The notes beneath the pieces were generated by a model. That model was not told the DNA's origin. It ran no database searches and saw only the letters and a program-made list of their open reading frames with translations. Source: Eudromia elegans (taxonomy: Eukaryota > Chordata > Aves > Tinamiformes > Tinamidae). Taken from it: DNA of 64,000 nt. Within the stretch, counting starts at the first letter, position 1, and each line of letters begins with the position of its first letter. Shown here piece by piece: positions 25,662-39,575 of this stretch. The stretch covers positions 6,705,452 through 6,769,451 of the forward strand of contig PTEX01000015.1 in NCBI GenBank assembly GCA_003342815.1. The letters run 5' to 3'. The position numbers were made by a program, and so were the translations under genes.

Positions 25662-28600
25662 GGTTGTTTAACCTTGCTTAAATCATGGCAACAATTGAGG
25701 TTAATTTGAATGAACTGCATAGCCCTATAAATTAGTAAATAATACAGTCAATTAACCAAATTAAATATTATTGGAAACTGGCTGCTGCCATCTGGAAATT
25801 TTTTATTAAACTTTATAGTTGGCATGACCTTTAGATTTGGAATTAGCAGAAATTTGTATTTCTCTAAGAAATGCTTGACTTAGAACAATGAAGTATTTGC
25901 AAGCATTTTTAATAAATCTGTGTTTGTGGAATACCTGCTATAATGACATATAATATATTCCTGACAATGAGGAGGCGTTAATAGGTATGGAAATTCTTAT
26001 TACAAAATCTGAATTACATGTCTATGTATTGGAATGTATTACTCTGTTTTTCTTTGTTCTGTATTGTATTATTCAGGCTTCTGATACACTGTGGAATCAA
26101 TCACAGTAAGATTGGGCTTTATCTGTCAAACTCTAAGGTGCTTAATTCCTTTTTAAATTACTGGGCTTATTTTCCCTTAAAATTTCTAGGGAAATAAAGG
26201 CGTGCTTATACTGAAGAGTAGTATTTTAAGATATTCTGTTAGTGATACCAAAGCCATCTCTGAAGGAATTTTCTCCCTTGGCAATACTGTGGTGTGCTAT
26301 CTAGACACAATATTGCATGCACATGCATACTTTCTCTTGCCTCAAGAAAATACAAAGATGATGCAGGAACACCACGTTCTGTTCCAGAGACAGTGGCATC
26401 ATGCTATATTGCATGATAGAATTTTGAAGTAGATGGTGTCTATATATGCATTTGCCATTACCTTTATTTGGTGACAGCTATTATAACTTGCTAACATCAT
26501 TCAGAATGCTTAGCTTACAGCTTCTATGGATTTGGAGAAACCTATGTGTGTTAGGATAGCTCTTCTTGTGGTCTTGTTTCCTGAGGGTCTTTGGCAGCAG
26601 CTGGAAGGCTGAATAATCCGTGTTGGTGTCCACTGCAGTTTCTTGTTGACATCTCTCTGTTATAATGAAGGGCCATCTTCTCTAGTGCCATTAGATGAGT
26701 ACTATTAGACTCTTGCAAAATTATGAGCAAAGCAAAAAATTGTGGGAAATAGGTGTCTAACTCCTACTTTACTGACTTAAGCTCTGACTTTTTGCCTGGG
26801 TCTGAGAAGCTACTGGGATAAAATGACTTGCTTCCAGCCACATACTGCTTTTGCCTCTGTTCAGGAATGTGCTGCATGATGCATAACTAATATGCAGTAA
26901 ATCTGTCCCTGTACTACACCCACATGCATAAACAGATTGACTGCATTGCCCAGATGCTACAGAACTGGTCATATGGCAGAGAAGGTCCTTTCAGCTAGAG
27001 GAAGATTTCTGGTTTTCAAGCTGGAGACAACACCTCTGAGTTATATAAGCAACAATAAGATTCCCCTTTTGCCCCTCAGAGAACTGGAACTGATTTTGGA
27101 AGAGAAGGGGGCATGGAAGAAGGCACTAGTCTGCCATAGTAACAGACCTTGGTAACCCTTAAAGCACAGAGCACTTTCAACATACGTAAGCATCTAATCC
27201 TGTATATTCAATGAATCTTTTTTATATTTTTTCTGTGTTTCTAAAGATATCCCATGTCTGACTTATGCTGTAAAATAGATGGTATGTGCTATGTTCGCTT
27301 CCATAAAATAATGCTTTGACATTGCTTAGTTTAAGAAGGCCAGTTTTTCATATTTAGAAAAAAAATATGTCAACCATGGAAAACTCAGAATAATTATTTT
27401 AAATGATGTATGTTACTGTGGAGAAAAATATTAACTGAATAAAAAATTGGCGGTGGCTGAGAGTCTGCTGTAGAAGATGTTGCTAAGCTGCCACCTGAAC
27501 AACAGCAAAGGGGGTCTGGCAATTTTGGCAGCTGTTGACAGTAGGAAAAGTTCATGGTGTGGTTCTCAGAAAGTGGTAGAGGTGGTATATGCTGTAACAG
27601 CTACTTCCTGGAGGATACTGGGTGAGCCTGACAGGACTGAAGTGCTCTACCATAGAAAAAAAAAATCTGTCCTTCTGAGAGCAGGAAGTGGCTGAATACA
27701 TAGGGGGAGAATATCGTCTGTAAGGCTTTCATGTGATTTCTCCCACAAGGAAATAATGGGATACTGGCACAGCTCTGATTCTTAGCTGCACCTGTGCTTC
27801 TTATTTCAGTTCCACTAAGTGCTGCAAGTTGGGAGTCACCCATAGCGCTGAGGTGCCTTACTTATATTTCTTCTCAGAAAGGAAAAAATATGTACTTCAG
27901 TTAGGGCATCAAAACCGAGATTTATATTTGTGTCATTTAGCTAAGAAGTAAAATTTTGTGTAGTGAATAATAAAATCATGTGGAAACACAGCTTGATGTC
28001 GTAGTGAAAAAAAATTCTGAAGTAAAGCAGGGATCCATTTCAATGCTTGGGTAACATGATAGTACAGCATGTGAATAGTGAGTAGCTGTCACATTCATTC
28101 AAGTAGATCCTTGGGACTCCTTTTTACTGGGGGAAGTGATTAAAAGCTAGGGTGCCCTTCATTCATGGAGAGGCAGATCTAAAGTATCATTGATAACGTA
28201 TACTGTGGTATTTATGCACTTCTGGTACTTTACAAAAAGAAAGCTCCCAACATATTTTTATTTGCATTTTAAAAAGTAGTGTGGTATTTTAGCTCTAGAT
28301 GTTTTCACAACAGAACCTGTAGTTTTTTAACTTTCTTCAGGGCTCCTTCTAGGTGAGAATTTGTATTCATGATAAATGGCAGACAAGAGGTTCTTGAATT
28401 CTGTTAAAAACTAAATACAATGGCTGTATGTTTAATGCCACTGTCTTGCAATTGTTTCCCATATTAATATAAAAATTTACATATCACACTTGTTTACATG
28501 TAAAATCTTTATTGGACAAATTAAGTGTTACCTGATCTCTTCTGAAAATACATGCATAAATATATAGGTCACACTGTATTAAGGGAAGTAGATGTGATTA

Positions 28601-30204
28601 TAATACAAAATACATTTTGTGTTTCATGGTCTGAAATGTGCATCAAAAACTTATAAATTCTTAATGTCATTTTCTCTGTCCAGGGATTCTCATTTTTCTT
28701 GGTCTGAAACTGTAGCAGTTTGGTTATAATTGTAGCAGTATTTCTGCTTTCTTCAGAATTCTGCCTAATTGCCTGATTTCAAAGATATGTGGAATTCAAT
28801 ATATTTATATATTGACATGTCTGGGAGTATGAGGAAGTGGTAAATAGATAAGCTGTCTCTTCAGCTCCACTGATGCTTGGCAGGCTCTACCATCCTATAT
28901 TAGATCTCCAGTATAATTAGAAGATGTGTGATTAAGTACTCAAAAGTGAATATGATAATAGGGTGCCTTTAAATAATAGATTTAACTGTAAGTTAAACTT
29001 AACTAATATTATTTTTAGAGAAGTACATTTCAGTTTGTCTATAATAAAAGGATTTCATAGCAAGAGGTGAGTTTTTGGGCTGAATGAAACCTTACTGTGC
29101 ACTGAGCACACTTAGTCTGATTACTCATAATCTAAACTAGCACTTGGAATTGAGTGCCTTGTTTCTGTCTGTGCTCTTCAGCAAACTTAGCTTATATGAG
29201 GCTATTCTTAAAGGAAAAATCTATCTAATGACTTAGATTGTTAACCTGCTACACTGTGAAATGCCTAGCCTATCATTACATCTTTTTCTGAAAACATTCG
29301 GTGATATGTTAAAATAATGGACATAGTTTTGTTTTGTTGGCTTCCTCTTTTCAAGAGATAGCCATCCTAACATTGTAGTTTCTTTGTTGAAAATGGTTTG
29401 TTGTGAAAACAAAAATACATTTTTTTTTGTCATTTTTTTAGTGTCAGTATATTGGAACTGTGTTTGGAGCAATATTAACATGAGATACGAGTTCTTTGAT
29501 TTTACAAGGGAAAATCTGCTACTTCCTATAAGATGGAATTATTTTTCCTTTTTTTTTTTTTTTCTTTTTTCCTACAGAACTCTTAGCTCCTTTTCTTTAG
29601 TCAAGAAAGAGAATTGAAACTATCCCACATTCCATCTTACTTAAGAATATGCATGTAGAGTGTAGTGTGTTTGGTTGGTTGGCTTTTGGTTTTGTAACAA
29701 AGAAGAAGGACCTTCAAAAGTGGTCAAAAAATATTGACTTTGCTGTATTTTATGGTATTTAAGAACAGCATATTCACCACAAAGATTAAGAATCCATTCT
29801 TAATACATAAAAGAAATAAAACATATTATTTGTGGTAGATTAAAGAGGATAAATGTATTTTTAAAAGCTACAAATTATCATTTAGCAATCTTATCTAATC
29901 AAGGTTATATGGGTTGAAACATGTATATTTAGATTAGTAGCACTTGTTCTGTAATGTGGTACCTAACAAGTTTTGCTTTCTCCACTTATTGTAATTTGTT
30001 TGTCATAAACTTCATGAAATGTCAAGGGAGGCTATTGCAGCTGACAGAAACAGGTGCTGCACCACTGATTTAAATGGATTTGTGCCTGCCTACATCCATC
30101 ATAGATTTAGTTGTCTTCCAAAATATTTTTTTCTCTTGGAAATGACAATTTCAGCCTGTTCCACTGGTAATATGGCTAGAATTAATGATGGTATGATGCA
30201 ATAA

Positions 30205-30228
30205 AGTGTGAACTAGCCAGTTCACACT
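30205..30228. promoter_or_regulatory. Perfect palindrome with everted AGTTCA half-sites
   Basis: AGTGTGAACT (30205-30214), spacer AGCC, AGTTCACACT (30219-30228). The inner words TGAACT and AGTTCA are the nuclear-receptor half-site RGTTCA in everted orientation, separated by four bases. The sequence symmetry is certain; receptor binding is inference. Confidence 0.5.
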
Positions 30229-31124
30229 GTCAGTTGGTTTTCATATTAGACAACTGTATTTTTGCTTATATCACAATATTTCTATTTTATCACAAAATAC
30301 AATTTTTGGAAATTAATTCCAGTGCAGAAAAAAATATTATTTTTCTGTTTTGCTGTCTTACCTACCCTTCACTATGTTCATATGCATACTGATTGTCTGC
30401 TGAAAATACCACTCTGTGAGACAGCCCTTCTGTCAATATTGCTCTCCCTTTGCTGTATCAGATGCTAAAATGTTTTAGCTTTAAAGACCCTTCACAATGT
30501 AACTCCCCCCTGCTTATTTCCCACCCAGCATCAAATGCCTCCCCCCTGCTTCTAGTTTGCTCCTGTTGTTAGTGTCTTCTCCACTTCCCACTCTGTATTT
30601 AAACAAACATTGCTTTTTTTTCTTGTGTTTTCCCTCATGCTTGAGAAAAAAATTGTGTAAATGCCTGTTGGGCTTCTTCATTATCCCCTTCAAATCCCTC
30701 CTTAACTCTCCAATGTGCTGATGCCTTCAGGGATCTTGCCGGCACTTAGCCTGGTGATGTGTTATGACTCCTGCCAATATGGTCCTGGAGTTCCCATGTG
30801 CTCCCCTGTCTGCACCCCATCTGTGCTCTCTCTACTCTTATGCTTCAGATATGCTCACATGCCAGTCGCTGTAGCTGTGGGGGAATGGCAAGGAAATTGA
30901 AATAACTTTTTATGAGCTACGTAAGTTACAGGCTCTTTCAGGAATGCAGCTCCAATCTAGGACCGCTGGCCTTCTGGAATGGATGCTCTTCCCCCTAAAC
31001 CTACACAAAGGATTTCTGCTCCATGGGAGGGGGCTAATACTGTGCTTTGCCCTTCCACAGTAAACTCTTTTGCTGTTCTGAATTTAAATGTTTACCTCAA
31101 ATCGGTAGTAGAGAGAATAGAAGA

Positions 31125-31151
31125 GTGTGTGTGTGTGTATATATATATATT
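31125..31151 (+). repeat. (GT)n(AT)n microsatellite
   Basis: Seven GT units pass directly into six AT units. Confidence 0.93.
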
Positions 31152-32826
31152 TATACTTTTAAGTATTGAACTGCCACTGAATTTCTGATAGATAGAATAG
31201 AGGCATGCAAAGTAAAGATGATATGTAGTTCTAACGCAGATCACATGGAAATCTAAAGTTTTCAGGTGCAAGGTGACAATATTGACTAAAGATTGCATGG
31301 AAAAGTTTCATGTGTTAGTGCCCAGAGGTAATATCTCATTAAAGAAGGAAAGACAGTCCATAAAACTGGCAAAACTTTCACATAACCTAGTTATCAATCT
31401 TTTTTAAAAAAAATTCACAAATGCAAATGAAGCAAATAATAAATAGATGATACAATGACCAAGTAGAAGAGCAAGAAAGATATTTTAGTACCTATAGTAC
31501 TGGGTAACATGTCTTTGCAGACCTTTATGACAGCAATATTTATTGCTGAGTGCTTTCAGGTTACAAAGTAATCCTGTGTATTCCTAGAAGCTAAGTATTT
31601 GGGTATCTTTTTTAATGCTTAGGAGTGCTTAGCATCTATAACACATCAGTAAATCTTGGATTCCCTTTGAAGCAGGGATTCCTGCAAGATGTGTGTCTTT
31701 AGGTTAGCTCCTCAATCACAGAAGGATATCCAAACATAGAGAATTTCAGTTTAGGAAGGCTAGGCTCAAAGCTTTCTGTGAATTTAGTTGAATTACATTT
31801 TGTTCAAGACATTTTGGACATATTTATTGTGAAATATTTATTTTACTGATGTTCTAAGAAAGAGATTCTTATTTTAAAAATATACTTGTCCTTCTGAATC
31901 ACTGAACCTAATACAACCCAGTTGTTTTTATAGAAACCTTAGGTGTATAGTAGAAAAAATGACTTCTTGTTTTGTAGACAGTTTTGAATTTTTCAGAGTT
32001 GTTATCGATACCTAATTAAATCTGACTTAAAAAACAAAACAAAAAACCCCCCTTCATATTCAAGTATAATTAAAGATATTTGACCTTGTATGGAGAAGAC
32101 AAGAATACTTCTTTATCTTGAGAGTAAGTCTGCCAATATTTGATGCTTGTATGTCTATCTCTATTAAAATGGAAAGAAGCTGCAATTAAGCTTCAAGTAA
32201 GAGCTAGGAAGACAATAGATAAATTATTCCATAGAAGGATTATAAAATATGTAGACAACTGAAGTGTTACATAAATTTGGTATATAACACTTATTCTTAG
32301 AATGAATTGTGAGAGGAATATATTTTAAGATCATTAGTTAATTCTGAACTCTAAAATGTAACTGATATTGGTATTGTTATGAATTAGTAACTTGTGACAT
32401 GGTATATTGGATATAATAGTAGGTAAAGCTCTTTAACTGTACTTGAATTCCTGTAATACTAATTTCAGATTGAATTGCACCAAGAAATTGTTCCCAGCCA
32501 GATCAAACATTTTGCCTGGAAGAACAAAAACAGCGAGGCAGGGATTTGGGTGTTTGTCTTAATCTGACACTGGCATTGCCACTACATAGCCAGAAGTGTG
32601 ACTTTAGCTGGTACTTCAAACCTTCCCGCTACTTGGATAAAGCAGGTTTTGCATGCCACCTCCCGTATTTTTGGATATATGTTGATGTTTATCTTATAAA
32701 CTTGTGGAGAAAAGTGTCAGATGGGATATTAGGGCACAGATAACAGGACACAGAGCTAAATATCTCTGACTATGGGCAGAAGTATTTTCCAGGAACTCTT
32801 ATATAGCAATTTTTGTTGGAGTTAAA

Positions 32827-32872
32827 GTAAACCTGTAAAACTTAGAACTGTAAACCTGTAAAACTTAGAACT
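32827..32872 (+). repeat. Perfect 23-base tandem duplication
   Basis: Two identical 23-base copies beginning GTAAACCTGTAAAAC (32827-32849 and 32850-32872), followed by GTG. Confidence 0.96.
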
Positions 32873-35800
32873 GTGAAGACACTTTTCATATATGTACTCC
32901 TGTTTGCCCTATCCTTCATCTCTTACCTTAGCCATCAGTAAAATATATATCATAAAGTAATTTTTTTCTGAGGCATGACAGAACATGGTGCTTTGGCTTT
33001 TAGTTCACTATCCCACTGGGACTACTTGCTTACACACGTCAACATATCTTCTCTGCAGCTTAATTAGTAAACATAGACCTTCACATTTCATAATAGTGCC
33101 CTTTAACACCTATTTTACTACTTAATCTCTCCTATTCTTTTAATTAAGGTTCTTTTTTAACGAGTGCATAAATAACCTGCATATAGTATTCCACCTAGAC
33201 TGATTCTGGCTAGTATCTAGAAATAACACTAATACCTCCAGCTATTATGTGTTATTATGTAATAATTTCAAATTCCTAAATTCTAAATGAATTTTGGGAA
33301 ATGTGAAACAAATGAAGGTGGAAATGGAAAACTATGAGTAAGGTTTTTAAAATTTATTATTGATTTTGGTTAACTTTCATGAAGCAAAATTCATTTTGAG
33401 AAGAGTAGATAGCTATGCATAAACCTTCAGAAAAAAAAAAAAAGACCAATTCTTATTTGAAATCTGTGGCATTTTCTGTTTTATTTGTTTGTTGTTTTTT
33501 TTTTCTTTTTGTTTGTTTAGTGTTACTTAAATAACCCCCAGAAGTGTTTCATAACTAGTCATCATAAAATCCAAACATTAAATATATTTAAATTATCGCT
33601 GATTTTTTTCATGTTTCCTTGCAAGCAAACTGTATAATTATCTCTCACAAGAAGCACTTGATTTTAAGGGTCTGATCCAACAACCATGTTAATGGGAGGC
33701 TTTCCATTAACTTCTATTGAATGAAATATGGTCTTGCGCATTTAGTATGAGATGTTACTCATATTTTCAATAACTGTTATTCATACTGAGAGCCCAAATA
33801 TGTATTGCCAATATTCTTGCTTTTCAGTACAGTATTTTCTGCCATAATATAGATGGCCCTACTCTGATTCTGGAAAGCATCATCTATTTTGCCAGAATGG
33901 AAAAGTAGGCTGTACATTGCTCAGAATCTCAGAATTCTGTTATACTAATATATAATGCTGTATATTGGTGAATGCATTTCTAGAAAAAGATGATTCAAGC
34001 TGGGAATTTATGACTTTTCTTTCAAAAAGATGGTGGCAACATAGCTAAGAGAGATACTGGGTAGAATGCCTACTCATTGTTAGCCACATGAAAAGGTCAT
34101 TCTGATATCCTTGTTTTCATGCAACAGGATCTGTTTCAGCTGTTTAAAATAACTCAACATGGTCAGTCCTCAGAAGGGACGTGGTTCAGAAATAACATGA
34201 GGACAAATTGTTGCTCCAGTCAGAACTGTCTTTGTGAACCCATGGAACATAGACCTGCTGGGAGGCTTTGCGGGCTCTTACAAACATCACCTCTCCACTA
34301 AACTTCATCTCTTTGAGCAGGTCTTCAGGTGATACAGAATTTATCATAGTAGCACTGGCCCCAGGGATTTGCCCCTATCGTTGCTGACCTCACAAGCCTT
34401 CACATAACATCTAAGACTTTCTCCTTTTAGATAGTTACCATCTTCATGAATACTTCTAACTCCTCAGGCTCCTTCTGCTTTTTCAAAGATGATGACATCT
34501 GATGTTCTGTTTAGTTGTTGCGAAAAATATAGGCCTTTTGTTGAACTATTGCTGCATAAACTGTAATGTATATTGATGATAGTAGGTCAATAGGTGATTG
34601 ATGATAGGTCAATGAAGTAGGTCTATCTAAATTAGTATCATTTTTACTATATGCTTTGGATCTCTGAATATGGGGCATCTCAGCATTGACATTCCCAAAA
34701 GAATAAGTTCTAGGGCTTTGGGCACATGTTGATGACTTCAACTGTATAAACTATTTTTGTGTAAAATAATCCAGCAGTCTATTGATTTAGAACTCCACAG
34801 GAGTGTAAGTAGGAAGGAAATTCAGTAATCATGTAAAAAAAAAGGAGAGAGGAAAAAAAACTTCATCACATGGTCTTTTTCTGCAAACACTTAGTGCTTA
34901 AGAAGGTCTTCAAAGCTGCACTTAGAAATCAGAGTATCAGTTTCATAATTGCTTGCAGTTCTTTTCTTCAGACCATTAAATATTTTAAAGTTAAACTTGA
35001 TTTTAAAATAGATATTTTGAAGCTAAGAGTGTAGATCAAAGGTGTGATGGAAAAGGCTTGATACACTTGAAAGGAAAATTAATATTTTCATCACATGGAT
35101 GTAGTACTTGTCAGTCTGAATGCCAGTGCAAGAAAACTTTGCCAATGATTCTGGTTAGAAAGAATTTCCTTCAACATTGAAAGATTCAAGTGGGCATTGA
35201 CCTGGTCTGAAGCCACGGAGTCAAGGAGGGAACCTTACAAGTTCATGTACTTCCCTACTTCCAGTAAATCTTTTTTTCCTCTCAGTGAAACCATAATAAA
35301 CCAACAATTAAGGAGGAGGAGGGCTATTCTATGTCTCTCCTTTCCTGCCTGCCTTTTACAAGTCTCACCTCACAAAGATGAGAGGTGAGACCCCCTTGTT
35401 AAGGTAACTCTATTTTTGTACAACCAAGTTTTAAGCATTTAGGCCATGGAAATTTCTGTGTGGTGTTTTTTTTTTTTTTTTGGATTAAGATGATATATAA
35501 TATAGTGGATAACCTGAACAAAATGTCTGAAAAGCATCTGGGACTATGTGACCAAAAAGAAATCAGGTCAATATCCTGTGGTTTTCATATGGATATGTCC
35601 TATGGTTTGTAGAACAAAGAAATGTAAGAAAGTTTGTAGCTTATCACTTTCTTCTTTGTGGTGGCAATCCACAAATGCAAGACAAGTTCTTATTCTAATG
35701 CTTTGAGCCTTTCCTGCTGTGATGTTTCTCACTCTGCTGCAGAATTACCCATGCTAGTCTTTTTCTTTCGCTTTTTCCTCAGTCACTTGCTCTACTGGCA

Positions 35801-36420
35801 TTCCCAGCCAAAAAGTAGGAAACTTTAGGGAAATCTACACTGGGAAGAAAGTGTTCTGCAAACAGCCTGCAGTTCAAAGATAGGTATATGTGTGTGTGTG
35901 GCCTTTCTTATATTTATTTGTTTTGTAACTTAACTCTTGGCTGTCACCTTTAAAATGTCCTTCATTCCTGCAATGTCAGCATTCCTGCAACAGCTGACTT
36001 ACTGGTAGGCTGGAACATTTAACTCAGATTGGCTATGAATTAGTAGATGCAGGACTGGACCTGGCCAGGAACTAGTGCACCCTAACATGAAACTTCTTGT
36101 TGAGCTGCATCCTTCTTAAGTGGAAGGCTTTAAAAAGCCCAAGCAACTCGAAGTATTTTCCCTGAGTAGTGTTGTAGTTTTGGGAAAGGTGATCTAAATT
36201 ATGCACAGAGAATTTGACTTTCTGTTTATCTGAGTCTATGATTTTTTGTTTTGTGTTTTTGTTTATTTTTTAAAAAGGGCATGTGAAATGTCCTTAGCAT
36301 AGAGAACATTGTATTCAACAGTCTTTGGAACTTGGTTTGTAAGATATGGTGGGCACAGTGGGATAGAAGGAGATTTTAATTTATAAGAGAATGAACTCCA
36401 TGTGGATCAAGGCTTCTCAC

Positions 36421-36714
36421 TTTAAATCAATGATCTTCTGCAGCTGATGAATCTCCCAAGTGAAAGAATATCTTCTTGCAAATCCACTGGGTTTATAAAA
36501 GAATTTTCCTGGGGTACATTTTCCTAAAACTTCAGCAGTCATACACTTTTCAGTGTTGTGTCCCCAGCTTTCCTCTAAAAAAATAAGATCAGACTGCAAA
36601 GAGCAATTTGTCACGGTGCCTATACTCTCATGTAGCGCTCTGAAGGTTATGGATGTTCTTCCTAGAGACATAGTAAGCTCTAAAATGTTTAGGCCACCAG
36701 TTGGGGACAAATAT
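36421..36714 (-). other. Exon candidate, 98 codons, bounded by splice signals
   Basis: On the minus strand 294 bases are open and flanked by an acceptor-like TTTATTTGATTGCTTTCAAG at the 5' edge and a donor-like AA/GTGAGA at the 3' edge. In-frame stops lie immediately outside both edges (TGA at 36726-36728; TGA overlapping the donor). The predicted segment starts YLSPTGGLNILELT, has three cysteines (TNC, EKC, GKC) and ends near IHQLQKIID. Both boundaries would be phase 2, so the exon could be skipped or inserted without a frame change. I recognise no protein family. It has balanced composition, unlike the Lys/Ile/Phe-rich chance frames around it, but a decoy exon is entirely possible. Confidence 0.3.
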
Positions 36715-38600
36715 CTTGAAAGCAATCAAATAAAACCTAAGTAGAGACATTTAGGAAAGAAATACTTATAGATAAAACTCTTATTTAAATACATCTGTGA
36801 ACTCATAATTTGAACCTGTAGCTAAAAGATTATTTGTTGTGTTTTTGATTTCCTGTGCCACACCTAATGGTAGTTATACTAAGAGCTGTTGTAGGAAAGG
36901 CTCTGAAAAAATCTCCTTTTGATAGAAAGGAGAAAGAGATGTGCAGAAGGTCATATGCTGTGAAATGGAGTTCAGGGAGGAAGTGGATGTTGAGTTGTAT
37001 TGGATTTTGTTTTTTACAGAATCGCTCCTATTCTTGACTTGTGCCTGTCAAGGAAGGCCTAAGATGGCAGAAATAGGAATGGTTAAGCAACTCTCCTTCA
37101 CACAAACACAACTATAATATTGTTGCTCTAATATTCTAATATTTTAGTCAAGGCAAATGTTTTATTTAGGAAATAACATATTCTGTGTCAAAGCTAGTAA
37201 AATGTACAGGAGGCTTTGTACATCTGATCTCTCCATTCTAACGCTTTCTCCCCTCCCCATTAAACTCCATGTTCTCCAAAACTGATGGATACTGTGTGAA
37301 AATCTAGTCTTTGAAAATAACAAACTCTCTAAAAATCAGTCGATTTGGATCACTATCTAGGAAACCTCTTTTAAATTGTCATCTCACTACGGTGTTTTGA
37401 ACATCTCAAAGACCAAGAAACACCCTCTAAGGAATCAGGGTGTACTTTAAACTTGAAAGGGGAAAATAATCATTATGGCGTAAATGGGCTTTTTGGTATT
37501 CTGTTTCAAAACATAACTAAGCAGCAGGATCCATGAAATCAAAGACTTTATTATTGAGTTCTTTATTCTTTTAATTTTTCTTGTGAGGCTAGATTCTAGT
37601 TTGTAATAGTATCATGTTAGGAATATAATAACAATGATCTAATTTTTCCATACCCAAATTAGTAATAAAATTATTATAGCAAACACATTAAGTAAACATA
37701 AGATGTTAGTGATGTTCAAGGACAAAATGCATCTTCAGAAAGCATTGTTTCTACGATTATAAAGACTTTCTATTTTGCAATTTATCATATCAAAAGAGTT
37801 TCAATTTGCAAAACCCTTTACTTCATATATACAGATGAACAGAGAAAACGCATTAATGAGGCAGATAACCCTGAAATGTATTGAATTGGCAACATTTGTA
37901 AGCTCTGATTTTAGTGATACTGAATTTAAGTTAGTGTATGAGTCATGCATGATTTATTTTGCTCTTTGGTGAATAATAAAATCTAGGTAGGTAAAATCTA
38001 CCTACAGTTTTATATTAAAAGAATTACCAGTTTACTTTAATGCATCTCAAAATCAATGGGCAAACACTAGATACCAATATACAGCATGGGAAAGATGGAT
38101 GAATCGTCTGGAGCAGGAATTGCTGAGACAAAGCTTTCTTACATATACAGGCCTAAATCTTCTAACCCATGCAATGTGCAGTGACTGTAATATTAAGCAG
38201 TGCATTTCACTGTGCTTCATATGCACAAGATGAAGCTATATTTTTTTAAAAGCTTAGAAGTAAAATTTAGTGATACCGTTTTGCACATTCTCTTCACATT
38301 TCTGAAGTAGTGTTGAACTTTTCCTGTGCCTAATAAATTTGAATGCAGAGGTAGAATGTCAGTGTCTCTATTGGAAGTTTCATAACAGCAGATTTGTGAA
38401 CCCCAAATCTCTTGATCTCTCCTTCTTTACTATCTTTACTAATTCTATTAAATTGTAAGGAAATAAATTTATATAGTGAATAAATTAATATACCTTGCTT
38501 TGAAATACGTATATGTACAAACAGAAGACTTCCATCCTAAGGGTTTTATGACACATAAGTTACTGTACTGCTGGGGGAAGGGGGATTGCTTCGGAAGGGA

Positions 38601-38625
38601 AAAGTGCTTTATGCTGAAGCACTTT
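38601..38625. repeat. Perfect inverted repeat, 9-base arms, 7-base loop
   Basis: AAAGTGCTT (38601-38609), loop TATGCTG, AAGCACTTT (38617-38625). Confidence 0.9.
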
Positions 38626-38912
38626 CATAAATAGATTATGCTGCTATCTGCTTGAAAGTGGTCTTTCTTTCTGAGGTAATTTTATTTGCTAGTCTAATCC
38701 TTTCAGCTGTTGATGTTTGCTTTCCTTTATTGAATCTGGAAAAGGGGTTTTAGTGTGCTTTTTGATGTTTCTAACCATTAAAAGAGTCTGTGCCAGTGAA
38801 AGCTGGCCTAAAATGAGTGCTGTCCTTCCTCTTCATGTATTGCTGTGAGGCTCCACAGAAGCATTCTGTGGCATGCTTGGCGAATAGCTGCAATTGTAAA
38901 AGTGTCTCTGGC

Positions 38913-38929
38913 GTGTGTGTGTGTGTGTG
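38913..38929 (+). repeat. Short (GT)n microsatellite
   Basis: About eight GT units. The His-Thr repeat in a minus-strand frame here is its translation. Confidence 0.92.
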
Positions 38930-39134
38930 ACAGTGCTTTGGGAAACCATTCCCATAAACATGGCATATAAAAGAGGTAAAGGTCCTTGCTTCATTCACAC
39001 CAATTCCAGGTTGATGGGATGGTGCACACAAAAGGGTAATGAGTATTTATGTTACCTATGTGAAACATCTCTAATGTACTTTCTGGTTTATTTGTTTTTC
39101 CTTGGGAGGCAGGGCATGAATTTTGTACATGTTG

Positions 39135-39158
39135 CATAGGATATTACATAGGATATTA
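39135..39158 (+). repeat. Perfect 12-base tandem duplication
   Basis: Two identical copies of CATAGGATATTA, followed by CAG. Confidence 0.94.
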
Positions 39159-39330
39159 CAGCAGGGTTCTTTCGTGTTTATAACTTGATCAAAATGAACT
39201 AAAATTTTCTAGTGTAGCTTTTCTCATCATTTCACAATAATACAAGCTAGCCAAATCTTGAAATGTATTTCAGTTTTTACAAAGGAGGTGGCTTGTAAGT
39301 ACCAAGTAATCTATAGTGCTACATATACAG

Positions 39331-39374
39331 AAAAAAAAAAGAAAAAAAGAAAAAGGAAAAAAAGAAAAAAGAAA
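39331..39374 (+). repeat. A/G-only low-complexity tract
   Basis: Forty-four bases of A interrupted by single or double G, about 200 bases before the (TTTTA)n repeat. Confidence 0.92.
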
Positions 39375-39575
39375 TGGTTAAAGACTTGAAGTTAACACAA
39401 AAATGATTCTAGAATTTTTTTTTTTTGATAATTCAAGTTTTGAAATAAAATATCAGAAAGGATGTTTTGATGTTTTCCAGTAGATATTTAATGAAAATTT
39501 TGAAATTTTCTTTAGCATAAATTGATAAAAAAAGGGAAAAGATAATGGTATGAGTGCTGGTAGGAAAGACTTGCA

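Larger units (their letters stand above)
25662..39575. other. Unique DNA, no gene recognised
   Basis: Includes the palindrome at 30.2 kb, a GC-richer, C-rich patch at about 30480-31080, the 23-base duplication at 32.83 kb, the exon candidate at 36.4 kb, a TAGGTAG/CTACCTA hairpin at 37984-38004, the hairpin at 38.6 kb and short GT repeats. A strong acceptor-like tract (T-rich then CCTACAG) lies near 29545-29578 but no convincing exon follows. Confidence 0.6.

Noticed and set aside
24835..25709. Frames of 227-264 codons on both strands across the gap
   Set aside because: They run through 526 undetermined bases and two microsatellites, so they are artefacts.
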